A DNA stretch of 64,000 bases from Polyangium spumosum (GTDB lineage: Bacteria > Myxococcota_A > Polyangia > Polyangiales > Polyangiaceae): assembly GCF_009649845.1 (NCBI RefSeq), contig NZ_WJIE01000006.1, forward strand, positions 744,001 through 808,000, in the 5' to 3' direction. The position numbers and the translations under genes are program-made. Position 1 is the first letter of the stretch. Each line of letters begins with the position of its first letter. Below the pieces are notes generated by a model. It worked only from the letters and a program-made list of their open reading frames with translations. It ran no database searches and had not been told where the DNA came from. Shown in pieces: positions 53,539 to 61,555 of this stretch.

Positions 53539-53648
53539 AGCCAGGACAAACAACCAAAAGCCACGTGAAAAGTGAAAAAATCCCCGATTACCCCCTGGAT
53601 TCGCCGGCCCAACTTCGAGAAGAGCCGCTTGAGGTAACCACTTTTGGG
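53539..53648. repeat. diverged direct repeat, copy 2 (110 bases)
   Basis: Partner of the copy at 53281-53390, offset 258 bases. It contains GACAAACAACCAAAAG and AAGAGCCGCTTGAGGTAACC. A weaker, partial third match (GTAGCGGCTTTT) lies near 53816. Confidence 0.75.
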
Positions 53649-53980
53649 TTTTTCGGGCTCTCGGCTCCGCGTCCCCCTCCCGTAACCCTGCGAAAACACG
53701 TCGGGCGCCCCCTCGGAGACACGCTCGACGTCGACCCGCCACAGGTTCCAGGTGGACCCCCCCGCAAAATAAAAGCGGCTTTTCCACTGGCGCCGAGTGG
53801 CTCCTCGGCGGCTTTGTAGCGGCTTTTTGCGAAATCGAGGTCCTCGAGCGGGCCGTTCCAGCGATAGCGTAGAGCGGCGGCTACTTTTGGGATCGTCCCG
53901 ACCGCGGGGGCGTCGATGGGCGGGAAGGGGAACCCAACGATGTCGGCCCCGCTGTCCGTTTCGTCGACGGAGCCGGGGGC

Positions 53981-54010
53981 TGATCCTCCCCCACTTCCGT
54001 GGACAAACCC
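53981..54010 (+). repeat. left inverted repeat of the IS3 remnant
   Basis: Begins TGATCCTCCCCCACTTCCGT and continues GGACAAACCC; about 24 of the first 28 bases match the right end. Confidence 0.85.
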
Positions 54011-54041
54011 AGAGGCGCGAAGATGCGCTAAGGAGAGTTCC

Positions 54042-54811
54042 ATGGCGAGGCGGAAACGGAGGTCGTTCAGCGCGGAGTTCAAGGCAGAGGCGGTTCGTCT
54101 CTGTCAGGTCGGGGACCGGAGCATCACGAAGGTCGCGAAGGATCTGGATCTTACTCAAACGGCGCTACGTGAGTGGGTGAGGGCTGCAGAGACCAACGTC
54201 GGGGAGAAACCCCCCGAGACCCTCACGGGCGCCGAGCGCGAGGAGCTCGTGCGGCTACGGCGTGAAAACAAGCGGCTGCAGATGGAGAGGGAAATCTTAA
54301 AAAAAAGCGACGGCCTTCTTCGCGAAGGAGAGCGAGTGAAGTTCGCGTTTAGGGCTGGCTGTATTTGGCTACGATACGATCCTCGACCTGTTCTCGCGGC
54401 GGGTCGTCGGCTTCGCAATGAGGGAGCAGAACGACCGCGCCCTCGCGCTCGCAGCGCTCGAGCGGGCGCTACGCGCACGCAGGCCGAAGCCGGGGCTTTT
54501 TGCACCACTCGGACCGCGGCAATCCCTACGCCAGCGAGGACTACCGGAAGGCGCTGCGAGAGCGCGGCATCGTCGCGAGCATGAGCCGCACCGGCGACTG
54601 CTGGGACAACGCCGTCGCCGAGAGCTTCTTCGCGACCCTCAAGGCCGAGCTGGTCGACGCGACGCGCTTCCCGACCCGGGATGCCGCGACGGCAGCGATC
54701 GGTGACTACCTCGAGCGGTTCTACAATCACGCCCGGCGGCACTCGTACCTCGGGCACTTGAGCCCGGTCGAGTTCGAATTGAGAGCACAAGTGGCTGCGT
54801 TTGCGGCATAG
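54042..54811 (+). pseudogene. IS3-family transposase (orfA-orfB), deleted and frameshifted
   Basis: The orfA part is intact at the start (MARRKRRSFSAEFKAEAVRL, helix-turn-helix and leucine-zipper region RRENKRLQMEREILKK). At an eight-A run (54299-54306) the frame passes straight into the orfB start (VKFAF) without its usual separate stop. Most of orfB is deleted: after VKFAF the sequence jumps to the late catalytic core (LDLFSRRVVGFAMREQND). A T-run frameshift near 54498-54502 separates that from HHSDRGNPYAS...GDCWDNAVAESFFATLKAEL (DDE Asp and Glu region) and the end (FYNHARRHSYLGHLSP). It cannot make an active enzyme. Confidence 0.9.
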
Positions 54812-54812
54812 T

Positions 54813-54842
54813 GCGTTTGTCCACGGGAGCGGGGGAAGATCA
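54813..54842 (-). repeat. right inverted repeat of the IS3 remnant
   Basis: The complement begins TGATCTTCCCCCGCTCCCGT and continues GGACAAACGC. It lies one base after the orfB stop. Confidence 0.85.
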
Positions 54843-55094
54843 GGAACGCCGTGCTGCGGTGGCTCGCGGATTCGGTGCTCGCGGGCCTCGATTTCCCGGA
54901 GAGGGCAGAGGCGTCGGAGCCCGCTCCCGTGCATGCCCCAGCGTCGGCTCACGAGGCGTGTCCGCCGGATGCGTGGAACGTGCCGCTTGCGCTCCTCTGA
55001 ATCGGGCACGCGCTCGATTCGTCCGAGTGGCTGATTCTCGGCGCGGGAACGCTGGGCCTCGCGGGCTACTGGAATGGCGAGCGCCGGCCGGTGA
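54841..55094. repeat. 254-base direct duplication, copy 1
   Basis: From CAGGAACGCCGTGCTGCGGT to GCGCCGGCCGGTGA it matches 58991-59245 with scattered substitutions and one base less. Confidence 0.88.
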
Positions 55095-55390
55095 TCGAGT
55101 GGAGCGCGGCTGCATGGAGCCTGCTTGGGACGCTGCGCGGGTTCAAGCTCGGGAAAGCGCTTCTCGCGGATCGGGGCCTCGTGGCGGCGGCTCGTGCGCT
55201 GGTCCGGCGGTGTGTGACGATTGCCGGTGGGGGTCGACGCTGGACACGGTCAAGGCGGTGCCCGCGTCGGACCCGAGCGCCATTGTGGCCGCGTGCCTGG
55301 TGATGACGGCAGCGCATCGAGTATCGGCGGGCTTCCTCGTGCGGGAACAACGCCCGCAGACGGCGGCGACCTCGGCAACGCCGTCTCCCG
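54843..55390 (+). pseudogene. truncated, stop-containing copy of a gene duplicated at 58806-59250
   Basis: The frame reads RNAVLRWLADSVLAGLDFPERAEASE, then a TGA replaces the Trp codon of the second copy (LLALL*IGHALDSSEW). It continues LILGAGTLGLAGYWNGERR and a helical end (FKLGKALLADRGLVAAARALVRRC). The 5' half is missing because the IS remnant ends exactly at its left edge. Later codons shift frame (VPASDPSAIVAACLVMTAAHR). The original function is unknown; the hydrophobic LILGAGTLGLAGYW suggests a membrane helix. Confidence 0.65.
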
Positions 55391-55809
55391 AGCGATCGAC
55401 GCCGCCATCGCCCGAGGCCACGGCCCCGGCGCTGCCGTGTCCCCTGCCGCGCCCCCGTCTCCCGTGCGGGAGGTCGCGCGCGTTTCCGGCATCCCGTGCG
55501 CGGCGTGCCTGGCCCCCGTTGCCTCGTGGGCGTTCGCCGCCTTTAGGCCGGTTCAATCGGGTTCGTCGTTCGCGCCTCGACCGCGACGACGGCGCAGCCC
55601 GCGACGACGGCCCCCGCAGTGATCGATGACGACGGCGCCCCACGTCGCGAAGCTTGGGGCCCGCCCCACATCGCGAGCTTGGGGTGCGCCCGGCAGCCCA
55701 GCCGATCCGACGCCCCCTTGGAGCAAGGAGGTTCCTGGGCGAACCCCGCGACGGCAGCGACAAACCTTGCCCTTCCCTTGTCGCCGCGGATCGGGTAGGT
55801 TTGTCCCCG
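55391..55809. other. degenerate spacer upstream of the SEC-C gene
   Basis: No convincing gene. It is rich in CG-dinucleotide repeats. A segment at 55563-55664 matches 58041-58141 (about 100 bases, many substitutions). The promoter of the SEC-C gene should lie near its end. Confidence 0.55.
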
Positions 55810-57153
55810 ATGGCGAAGATCGGACGCAACGAACCCTGTCCCTGTGGAAGTGGACGCAAGTACAAGAAGTGCTGCCTCGCGACCGCCGCCGGGGCGTATA
55901 CGACGGCAGATCGTCTATCCACGCTCGAGCGGTTGCTCGACTGGGTTGATGAAGACGAGCTGGAGGGGTCGCGGGAGAGGTTCTGGGGCGACCTCCTGCC
56001 CCTGCGCGACAAGTACCCAAATCCCATCCTGCGCGACATGGCGGAATGTGTTTTCCAGTGGTGGCTCTTCTTCGACGCGCGGAATGGCGCGGGGGTCACG
56101 CTGGCCGAACACCTCCTCGCCCATGCTCGTGACCTCCGCGCGGGCGAACGTAGCTACCTCGAGATGGGCCGCGCGAGCGCCATGCTGCTTTATGACATCA
56201 TCGCGGTCGAGCCGGGCGAAAGCGTCACCGTTCGCAACGTGCTCGATGGCGGCGAGACCCGTGTCCGCGAGCGGAGCGCCTCGCGTGCGGTGCGCCCATG
56301 GGACCTCGTCGCCGCGCGGGTCTTCGCCAGGGGCGCGTCGGGGTTTCCGGAGTTCGATGGCGGCATCTTACCGCTCCCAAGCCACCTCCGGAGCTGGCTG
56401 ATCATGGGTCTCGAAAAGGCTCGCGCCGAACTCGATGGCGCAGATTTCCGGACGAGCCTCGCCCCCTTCTTCTTCGAGGTCTGGTTCAACCCAAAAAAGC
56501 CGACGCTCGTCAACCACGATGGCGACCGTCTCCTCTTCACGACGACATACTTCGACGTGCTCGATGAGGCCAAGCTCGCCGCCGCGCTCGACCATGCGTC
56601 GGAGCTTCACCGGGACGACGACGCGGAGTGCTGGAGGTGGGTCGGAAGCGGCGGTCAGCAGGCGGGAGAGGTTGTCATCGCCTCAATGCGCATCGAAGGC
56701 GCTCGGCTGGAAATTCAGACCAACTCGCGCGAGCGCGGCGAGCGTGCCCGGACGCTCGTGGAAGGACTTGCGGGCGAGGCGGTGCGATACCGCGTCACGA
56801 AGCACGAAGACGTGGAGCGAGGTATGAGCGAAGCTTCACCTCGTCACGGACGCGCATCCGCGGCGCAGTCAGAGGCGCTCGATGGGCCGGCACGCGAAGC
56901 GCTCGCGCTGTTTTACCGGGAGCATTACGAAAGGTGGGTCGACGAACCGATTCCCATGCTCGACGGGCAAACGCCTCGGGCGGCGGCGAAGGTCGAGGCG
57001 CTGCGACCGCGTGTGGCCAGGATGATCGAGGACCTGGAGGTGATGTACGAGCGGGCGGTGGCGGAGGGAACGGTCGGGTATGATCCGGAGTGGATGTGGG
57101 CGGCGCTCGGACTGGAGGATCTCGCGCGAGGGCGCGAAGGAAGGAATATATAA
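55810..57153 (+). CDS. SEC-C motif protein, 447 aa
   Basis: The N-terminus is a SEC-C zinc motif (IGRNEPCPCGSGRKYKKCC, residues 4-22). SecA uses the same motif to bind SecB and ribosomes, and many accessory proteins of unknown role share it. The rest is a mixed helical and beta domain (LSTLERLLDWVDEDELEGS; FRTSLAPFFFEVWFNPKKP; TLVNHDGDRLLFTTTYFDVL). A C-terminal part follows with ALALFYREHYERWVDEPIPMLDGQTPRAAA, seen in other SEC-C proteins. The function is unknown; proteins of this kind are common on genomic islands. Confidence 0.85.
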   Translation: MAKIGRNEPCPCGSGRKYKKCCLATAAGAYTTADRLSTLERLLDWVDEDELEGSRERFWGDLLPLRDKYPNPILRDMAECVFQWWLFFDARNGAGVTLAEHLLAHARDLRAGERSYLEMGRASAMLLYDIIAVEPGESVTVRNVLDGGETRVRERSASRAVRPWDLVAARVFARGASGFPEFDGGILPLPSHLRSWLIMGLEKARAELDGADFRTSLAPFFFEVWFNPKKPTLVNHDGDRLLFTTTYFDVLDEAKLAAALDHASELHRDDDAECWRWVGSGGQQAGEVVIASMRIEGARLEIQTNSRERGERARTLVEGLAGEAVRYRVTKHEDVERGMSEASPRHGRASAAQSEALDGPAREALALFYREHYERWVDEPIPMLDGQTPRAAAKVEALRPRVARMIEDLEVMYERAVAEGTVGYDPEWMWAALGLEDLARGREGRNI

Positions 57154-57172
57154 TTATGCTTCCTCCATTCGC

Positions 57173-57445
57173 TCAGCCTTCTACAGCTCCTGTGCCGCCT
57201 CTCTTCAACAGCTTGGCGACAATGCCTTCCTGGTTGGAGAGGTCGTCGAAAATGGTAGCCAGTGGATCATCGAGAAGACCCGCGAGGTAGCCCAGCAGAG
57301 TTGGTGCGGCGGCCACGAGCTCTGCGTCGGCGGCAACAACCTCCGCAACAACCAGGCCGTTCTGATCGTGGATGATGGCGCGCCCAGAGGCGCATTCAGC
57401 GATGTGCCAATGAACAGTCATGTCGCCGTGATTTGGGTCTGTCAT
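57173..57445 (-). CDS. small phage-like hypothetical protein, 90 aa
   Basis: Reads TDPNHGDMTVHWHIAECASGRAIIHDQNGLVVAEVVAADAELVAAAPTLLGYLAGLL. The pattern of a short beta segment followed by AxLVAAAPxLLxxL is common in small phage and island proteins whose function is unknown. The ATG at 57445 was used; no good ribosome site is visible. It is convergent with the SEC-C gene (19 bases) and may be the last of a small minus-strand group with the two genes that follow. Confidence 0.6.
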   Translation of the reverse strand: MTDPNHGDMTVHWHIAECASGRAIIHDQNGLVVAEVVAADAELVAAAPTLLGYLAGLLDDPLATIFDDLSNQEGIVAKLLKRGGTGAVEG

Positions 57446-57643
57446 GATTTTCCAAATTTTTCTTATGGGTCGCGGTGAGGCGGGCGCCGGGCAAACCCGT
57501 CCTGCTTGACGGGCAGCCGGACGGCACGTGAGCAAGCGCGGCAGGCTCGGCTCGCTCGGGTGGTCCGAATGATCAGGGCAACCGTGATCCGCCCCGGCAA
57601 AACCGAAGCGGTCGTGGACGAAGTACAAAGACACAAACGTCAT

Positions 57644-57904
57644 TTACCGCTTGAGGACGCCCGCCTTTCGTAGAGTTTTCAGGAGGAAATCCTGGTAGGT
57701 CATGCCCTCCTCCTTGGCGCGTTCCTCGAGTTCGACCATCGCCGCCCAGGGCAGGCGGCGCTCGAGAATTCGCAGCGCGTACCATTTCATTGGGACGTCA
57801 AGATCGACGGCCTCACGCTTGAGTTCGCGTTTCACCCCGGGCGGGATGTTGATTTTGAGCTGTGCTTCCGACTCTGCGGTCTCGCCACGCCTGGACTGGG
57901 CCAC
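57644..57904 (-). CDS. small DNA-binding-like protein, possible antitoxin or CopG relative, 86 aa
   Basis: The segment AQLKINIPPGVKRELKREAVDLDVPMKWYALRIL has the strand-helix-helix pattern of ribbon-helix-helix repressors. A charged helix follows (ELEERAKEEGMTYQDFLLKTLRKAGVL), resembling the TYQDFLLKxLR end of BrnA/CopG-type proteins. A toxin gene is not evident beside it. The start is GTG at 57904. Confidence 0.65.
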   Translation of the reverse strand: MAQSRRGETAESEAQLKINIPPGVKRELKREAVDLDVPMKWYALRILERRLPWAAMVELEERAKEEGMTYQDFLLKTLRKAGVLKR

Positions 57905-58034
57905 GATAGGTTTTGATGGCGCGGACGGGGCAGTGGGCGCGGGGAAACTCGAGTTGTGGCGTTCCGTTCAACAGGGACGACCCTCGCAGGAGCGCGCGTA
58001 GCGGGCAAACGGTGGGGCACAGCCTCCCGATTGC

Positions 58035-58463
58035 TCAGTATCGTCGTTCACGCGTCGACCGTGACGACGACGCTGCCCGTGATGACGGCCCCCGGAGTGA
58101 TGATGACGATGGCCCCCCACGCCGCGAGCTTGGGGCCAGCCTGCGTGGCGACGGTGGCCCGCGCCGTGAGCTCGGGGCCGCCACGGAGGCCGGTTCCGTA
58201 TCGGGAAAGAGCCTCGCCATCGCACTCTCGACCCACCCCGGCGCTCCCAGCGCATAGCGGAGCGCCTCATTGATCATCGCGCTCCGCTGCCCCTCCTCCT
58301 GGACGTGCTCGCAAAGCTCGCCGAACAGGACGGCATCGAAGACCACCGAAGTGACGAAGACCAGCCGCCCATCGCGCCGCCGCTGGGCGCGCCTCCGAAT
58401 CCACGCTTTCACGCGATCAGCCCCCACACAACCGACCCCATCGTGGGGCCCGGGTGTACGCAT
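58035..58463 (-). CDS. possible ribbon-helix-helix protein with Ser/Arg-rich tail, 142 aa
   Basis: The segment GRLVFVTSVVFDAVLFGELCEHVQEEGQRSAMINEALRYAL fits a ribbon-helix-helix fold. It is preceded by a basic stretch (RVKAWIRRRAQRRRDG) and followed by a long Ser/Arg/Pro-rich tail encoded by the repeat shared with 55563-55664. The tail is probably unstructured or partly non-coding. The start at 58463 is a guess. It may regulate the adjacent small genes. Confidence 0.45.
   Translation of the reverse strand: MRTPGPHDGVGCVGADRVKAWIRRRAQRRRDGRLVFVTSVVFDAVLFGELCEHVQEEGQRSAMINEALRYALGAPGWVESAMARLFPDTEPASVAAPSSRRGPPSPRRLAPSSRRGGPSSSSLRGPSSRAASSSRSTRERRY
58041..58141. repeat. about 100-base diverged repeat, partner of 55563-55664
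   Basis: TCGTCGTTCACGCGTCGACC and onward aligns with 55563 onward with substitutions spread evenly, ending at AGCTTGGGGCC. Confidence 0.65.
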
Positions 58464-58805
58464 GATCGCGCAACTGTCTCGGTCGGGCCAAGTTCGAGGG
58501 CAAGCGTTCGCCGCGACGTCATCACCGAGGGGGCATCCCTCTTCTCGGAAGGCATGGCCGTTTGCGTGACTGGGAAGCGTTGCCTTGATCGCCAAGGCAG
58601 GCTGGACGGGAATTGCGAAATCGTCGTCGTCGCCATATTACGCTTGGCAGCAGCTCGATCCTGTGCGTATCTGATTCCGCGGGCCTCCCCTATGCACGCC
58701 GCGCCTTCCCACAACGTCGTCGATGCCGTCGCGCTCATCGGGGCGTGAGGGCTCGGCGGCGCTCGTGGAGCTCGCCGCTGCGCTGAGGATCGCGGGCGCG
58801 GGGGG

Positions 58806-59250
58806 ATGCGGATCCACCGGAGTCTCGGCGATCCTGCGTGGAATACCGCTGCGCGGGCTGCGCTGGCGGATCCGGCCCTGAACGCGCATTCTCGTCGATT
58901 CGTGCAGACGTGCCTCCTGCGCGTACCCTCGGATGCGCCGAAACCGTTCCCCGACGAGCTGTGGCTCTGGATGGTACGAGCAGAGTATCGCAGGAACGCC
59001 GTGCTGCGGTGGCTCGCGGACGCGGTGCTCGGGGGCCTCGCTTTGCCAGAGAGGGCAGAGGCGTCGGAGCCCGCTCCCGTGCATGCCCCTGCGCCCGCTC
59101 CCAAGCCGTGTTCCTCCGATGCCTGGAATGTGCCGTTTGCGCTCCTCTGGATTGGGCACGCGCTCGATTCGTCCGAGTGGCTGATTCCTCGGCGCGGGAA
59201 CGCTGGGCCTCGCGGGCTACTGGAACGGGGAGCGCCGGCCGGTGACTTTG
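58806..59250 (+). pseudogene. frameshifted copy of the gene duplicated at 54843-55390
   Basis: The frame begins RIHRSLGDPAWNTAARAALADPALNAHSRRFVQTC and continues FPDELWLWMVRAEYRRNAVLRWLADAVLGGL, then FALLWIGHALDSSEWLI. At 59188-59190 an extra C relative to the first copy shifts the frame (IPRRGN in place of ILGAGT), and the C-terminal part seen in the first copy is absent. It supplies the 5' half that the IS deleted from copy 1. The original function is unknown. Confidence 0.6.
58991..59245. repeat. 255-base direct duplication, copy 2
   Basis: Partner of 54841-55094; the offset is 4150 bases, rising to 4151 after a single-base insertion. Confidence 0.88.
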
Positions 59251-59440
59251 CGCGCGCGTTCGCCGCTTCCGCGGCAGACGAAGCGAGGAGACGCTGGTCC
59301 ACCTCGAAGCGCGCCTCGACGTCGTACGCGTCGGCACCCAGCACGGCATGCTTCACGCCACGCGGGAGTGGGAAGCCGGTCCACGTGCGCATGACGCCCC
59401 CCGAAGCCCTCCTCGGCATGTGGTACGGTAAACAACGCAC

Positions 59441-61555
59441 ATGCTCGCGACGCCGACGGAGAGTGCGGTGAGGATGAAGTCGAACTCCAGGAACCCACGC
59501 CCACCCCAGGACCGCGAGCAGGTCGAGGAGAGACGGGGCGCGAGGTCAGTGGTACGCTCGATCCGGGAGACCCGATTGACAGCCAGCGTCCCTCGCCCGC
59601 GCGACGTGCTCTTCGTGCTTCCGCCGGATTTCTCGGCCCCGGAGGCGCACCTCGTCTTTCGTTTTCCGCCGCTCGGGCCCGCGGTCGTCGCGGCGAGCAT
59701 GGCCTCGCTCGGGCTCGTGGGGCGCGCGGTCGATCTCGCCCTCGATCTTGTCAAGGCGCCGCTCGACCTCGATGTCGCGCCGCTCGTGGCGCCGGCGCTC
59801 GTCGAGCGGCACCTCGCGGGCGAACGCGACGCGCGCATCGACGTCGTGATGGACGGGATCTTCGAGCGCCTCGACGAGCCCGGCCGGGGCGTGGACCTCG
59901 TCGCGGTCTCCATCGATCGCGGGAGCCAGGTGCCCTTCGTCGCTGTCCTCACCTGCGAAATGAAGCGCCGCTGGGGAAAGCGGATCATCGTGGGCGGCGT
60001 CGCCGTCGAGCACCTCCGCGCCCTCCTCGAGACGAGCGGCGCGATCGGCGCCGATATCGTCACGAATGCCAGCACGCCCGCGCAGATCCGTCGCGCCTTC
60101 GCCGCGCTGCTGGACCTCCCGGAGCACCGGCGTGGAGGTCCCCTCGAGCCGAACACGGAGATCGTCACGCTCGTGCGGGGCGGCATGCGAAAGGCCCCGT
60201 CCCCCGCGGACTGGCCAGCGCCCGATTTTTCGATCTATGATCTCGACCTTTATCGCCGCGACATCGTTCGCGCCGAAGGGGCCACCTATCCGGCTTATCG
60301 CGGCGAGCTCGGCGCGTCGCTCGTCCTGCCGTATTTTTTTACATTCGAATGCCAGTTCTCCTGCGCATTTTGCCAGACGGGCGGCACGCAGGAGCACAAG
60401 CCGATCGACCAGGTCGTGCGGGAGCTCGCGGAGCTCTCGGAGCGCTGGCAGACGCGCGAGTTTCTCTTCTTCAACGCGCAGGCGAACTTGCTCGCGGCGG
60501 AACTCTCGCGCGCCCTGCTCGCGGCGCGCCTCGATCTGCGCTGGTCCGATTCGTACCGCGTGCGCCCCTCGGAGCCGGGGGATCTCGAGCTCATGGCGCG
60601 CGCCGGCTGCGCGGGCCTGACGATCGGCGTGGAGTCGGCCTCGGCGCGGGTGCTGAAGGCGATGGTCAAAGGGCACCGGCCCGAGCAAGCGACGGAGATG
60701 GTCCTCGAGGCGCACCGCCATGAGATCATGGTCCGCGTGAACCTGCTCTCCTGCTTTCCCGGCGAGACGCGCGCGGAGTTCGAGGAGACGCGCGATTGGA
60801 TCCGGCAGAACGCCTTCGCCATCGACGATCTCGCGCCCTCTTCGTTCTACCTCACGGCCGACTCGCCGATCGGCAGGAAGCCGGAGCGGTACGGCGTCCG
60901 CGTCCGGGGGCCTCGCTCGCTCGAAGGGGAAGGGCGCTTCCGCAAGTCGCCCGATTCGCTCATGTACGACGAGATTGGTGGTCTCACCTGGGAGGAGCGC
61001 GCGCCGATGCTCGAGGAGAGCGAGATGATGCTGCGAAGCGCCTGGCTCGAGGGACGCGCTTCGCGGGGCGGGCTCGGGGGTTTTTCCCCGTCGAGCATGC
61101 TCGGCCTCCGCCGCCATTTCGAGACGAAGGCCGAGATCTACTCGTTCCTAAGCCGCTGCCGCGGCGGCGCGCACCGCCTCGAAGAAGAGGCGCGCGCCCC
61201 GGAGACGAGCGCGGAGGTCATCCCCTCGATTCTGCGCGCGTCGCTGCCCAAGCTGCTCGCGCCCCGCTGGGCCGATGCCGCCATGGCCCGTGCGTTCGCT
61301 GCGGCCTTCCGAGCGGCGGCGCCCTCGCTCGCGGTGCGCCTGCGCGAGGGCGACACCGCGCACGTCGTGCTCTGGTCCGACGGTCGATTCCTGTTTTTCC
61401 GCGGGGCCGTGCGCCGCGGGAGCGACGATCAGGTGCGCTCGTTCATGGTCGAAGAGCCCCTCGGGGCGCCTCCCCCCGAGGGGATCGCGCAGGGGTCCTC
61501 CTTCGAGGTCCTCACCTTCCGGCTCGATCCCCGGAGGCCCAGGGCGATGCCATGA
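59441..61555 (+). CDS. cobalamin-binding radical SAM enzyme, 704 aa
   Basis: Residues about 52-230 form a B12-binding-like Rossmann domain (RDVLFVLPPDF; FPPLGPAVVAASMASLG; IIVGGVAVEHL) without the DxHxxG His motif, as in many class B radical SAM methylases. The radical SAM core follows, with Cys304, Cys308 and Cys311 (FECQFSCAFCQTGG) and FLFFNAQANLLAAELS, GLTIGVESASARVLK and NLLSCFPGETRAEFEETRDW. A C-terminal extension of about 200 residues is not recognised. Likely reactions are C-methylation or ring chemistry. The start is unsure (59441 or 59474). Its stop overlaps the next start (ATGA). Confidence 0.88.
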   Translation: MLATPTESAVRMKSNSRNPRPPQDREQVEERRGARSVVRSIRETRLTASVPRPRDVLFVLPPDFSAPEAHLVFRFPPLGPAVVAASMASLGLVGRAVDLALDLVKAPLDLDVAPLVAPALVERHLAGERDARIDVVMDGIFERLDEPGRGVDLVAVSIDRGSQVPFVAVLTCEMKRRWGKRIIVGGVAVEHLRALLETSGAIGADIVTNASTPAQIRRAFAALLDLPEHRRGGPLEPNTEIVTLVRGGMRKAPSPADWPAPDFSIYDLDLYRRDIVRAEGATYPAYRGELGASLVLPYFFTFECQFSCAFCQTGGTQEHKPIDQVVRELAELSERWQTREFLFFNAQANLLAAELSRALLAARLDLRWSDSYRVRPSEPGDLELMARAGCAGLTIGVESASARVLKAMVKGHRPEQATEMVLEAHRHEIMVRVNLLSCFPGETRAEFEETRDWIRQNAFAIDDLAPSSFYLTADSPIGRKPERYGVRVRGPRSLEGEGRFRKSPDSLMYDEIGGLTWEERAPMLEESEMMLRSAWLEGRASRGGLGGFSPSSMLGLRRHFETKAEIYSFLSRCRGGAHRLEEEARAPETSAEVIPSILRASLPKLLAPRWADAAMARAFAAAFRAAAPSLAVRLREGDTAHVVLWSDGRFLFFRGAVRRGSDDQVRSFMVEEPLGAPPPEGIAQGSSFEVLTFRLDPRRPRAMP

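Larger units (their letters stand above)
52694..53980. other. degenerate region without a confident gene
   Basis: No open frame here looks like a real protein. The last about 50 codons before 52690 (minus strand) end in an acidic helix (DTIVDIVSDLLVTMAREEEGEES) whose stop overlaps the recombinase start; a small coupled upstream gene is possible but lacks a clear start codon. The stretch 53281-53648 holds two diverged direct copies of a 110-base repeat. The region is lower in GC and probably derives from the integrated element or decayed host DNA. Confidence 0.6.
53981..54842 (+). mobile_element. IS3-family insertion sequence remnant (about 860 bp)
   Basis: Bounded by inverted repeats at 53981-54010 (TGATCCTCCCCCACTTCCGT and onward) and 54813-54842 (complement begins TGATCTTCCCCCGCTCCCGT), both with GTGGACAAAC inside. 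Intact IS3 elements are about 1.2-1.4 kb, so about 400-500 bases of orfB are missing. No matching target duplication was found at the flanks. The right end abuts a truncated pseudogene. Confidence 0.88.

Noticed and set aside
52690-53787. 365-codon minus-strand frame ending at the recombinase start
   Set aside because: Most of it is the diverged repeat pair read in one frame; no start codon near the plausible final part, so not called as a gene.
59250-59430. Minus-strand peptide (GVKHAVLGADAYDVEARFEV) before the radical SAM cluster
   Set aside because: Reads like a gene fragment but has no family, no clear end and overlaps the promoter region of the cluster.
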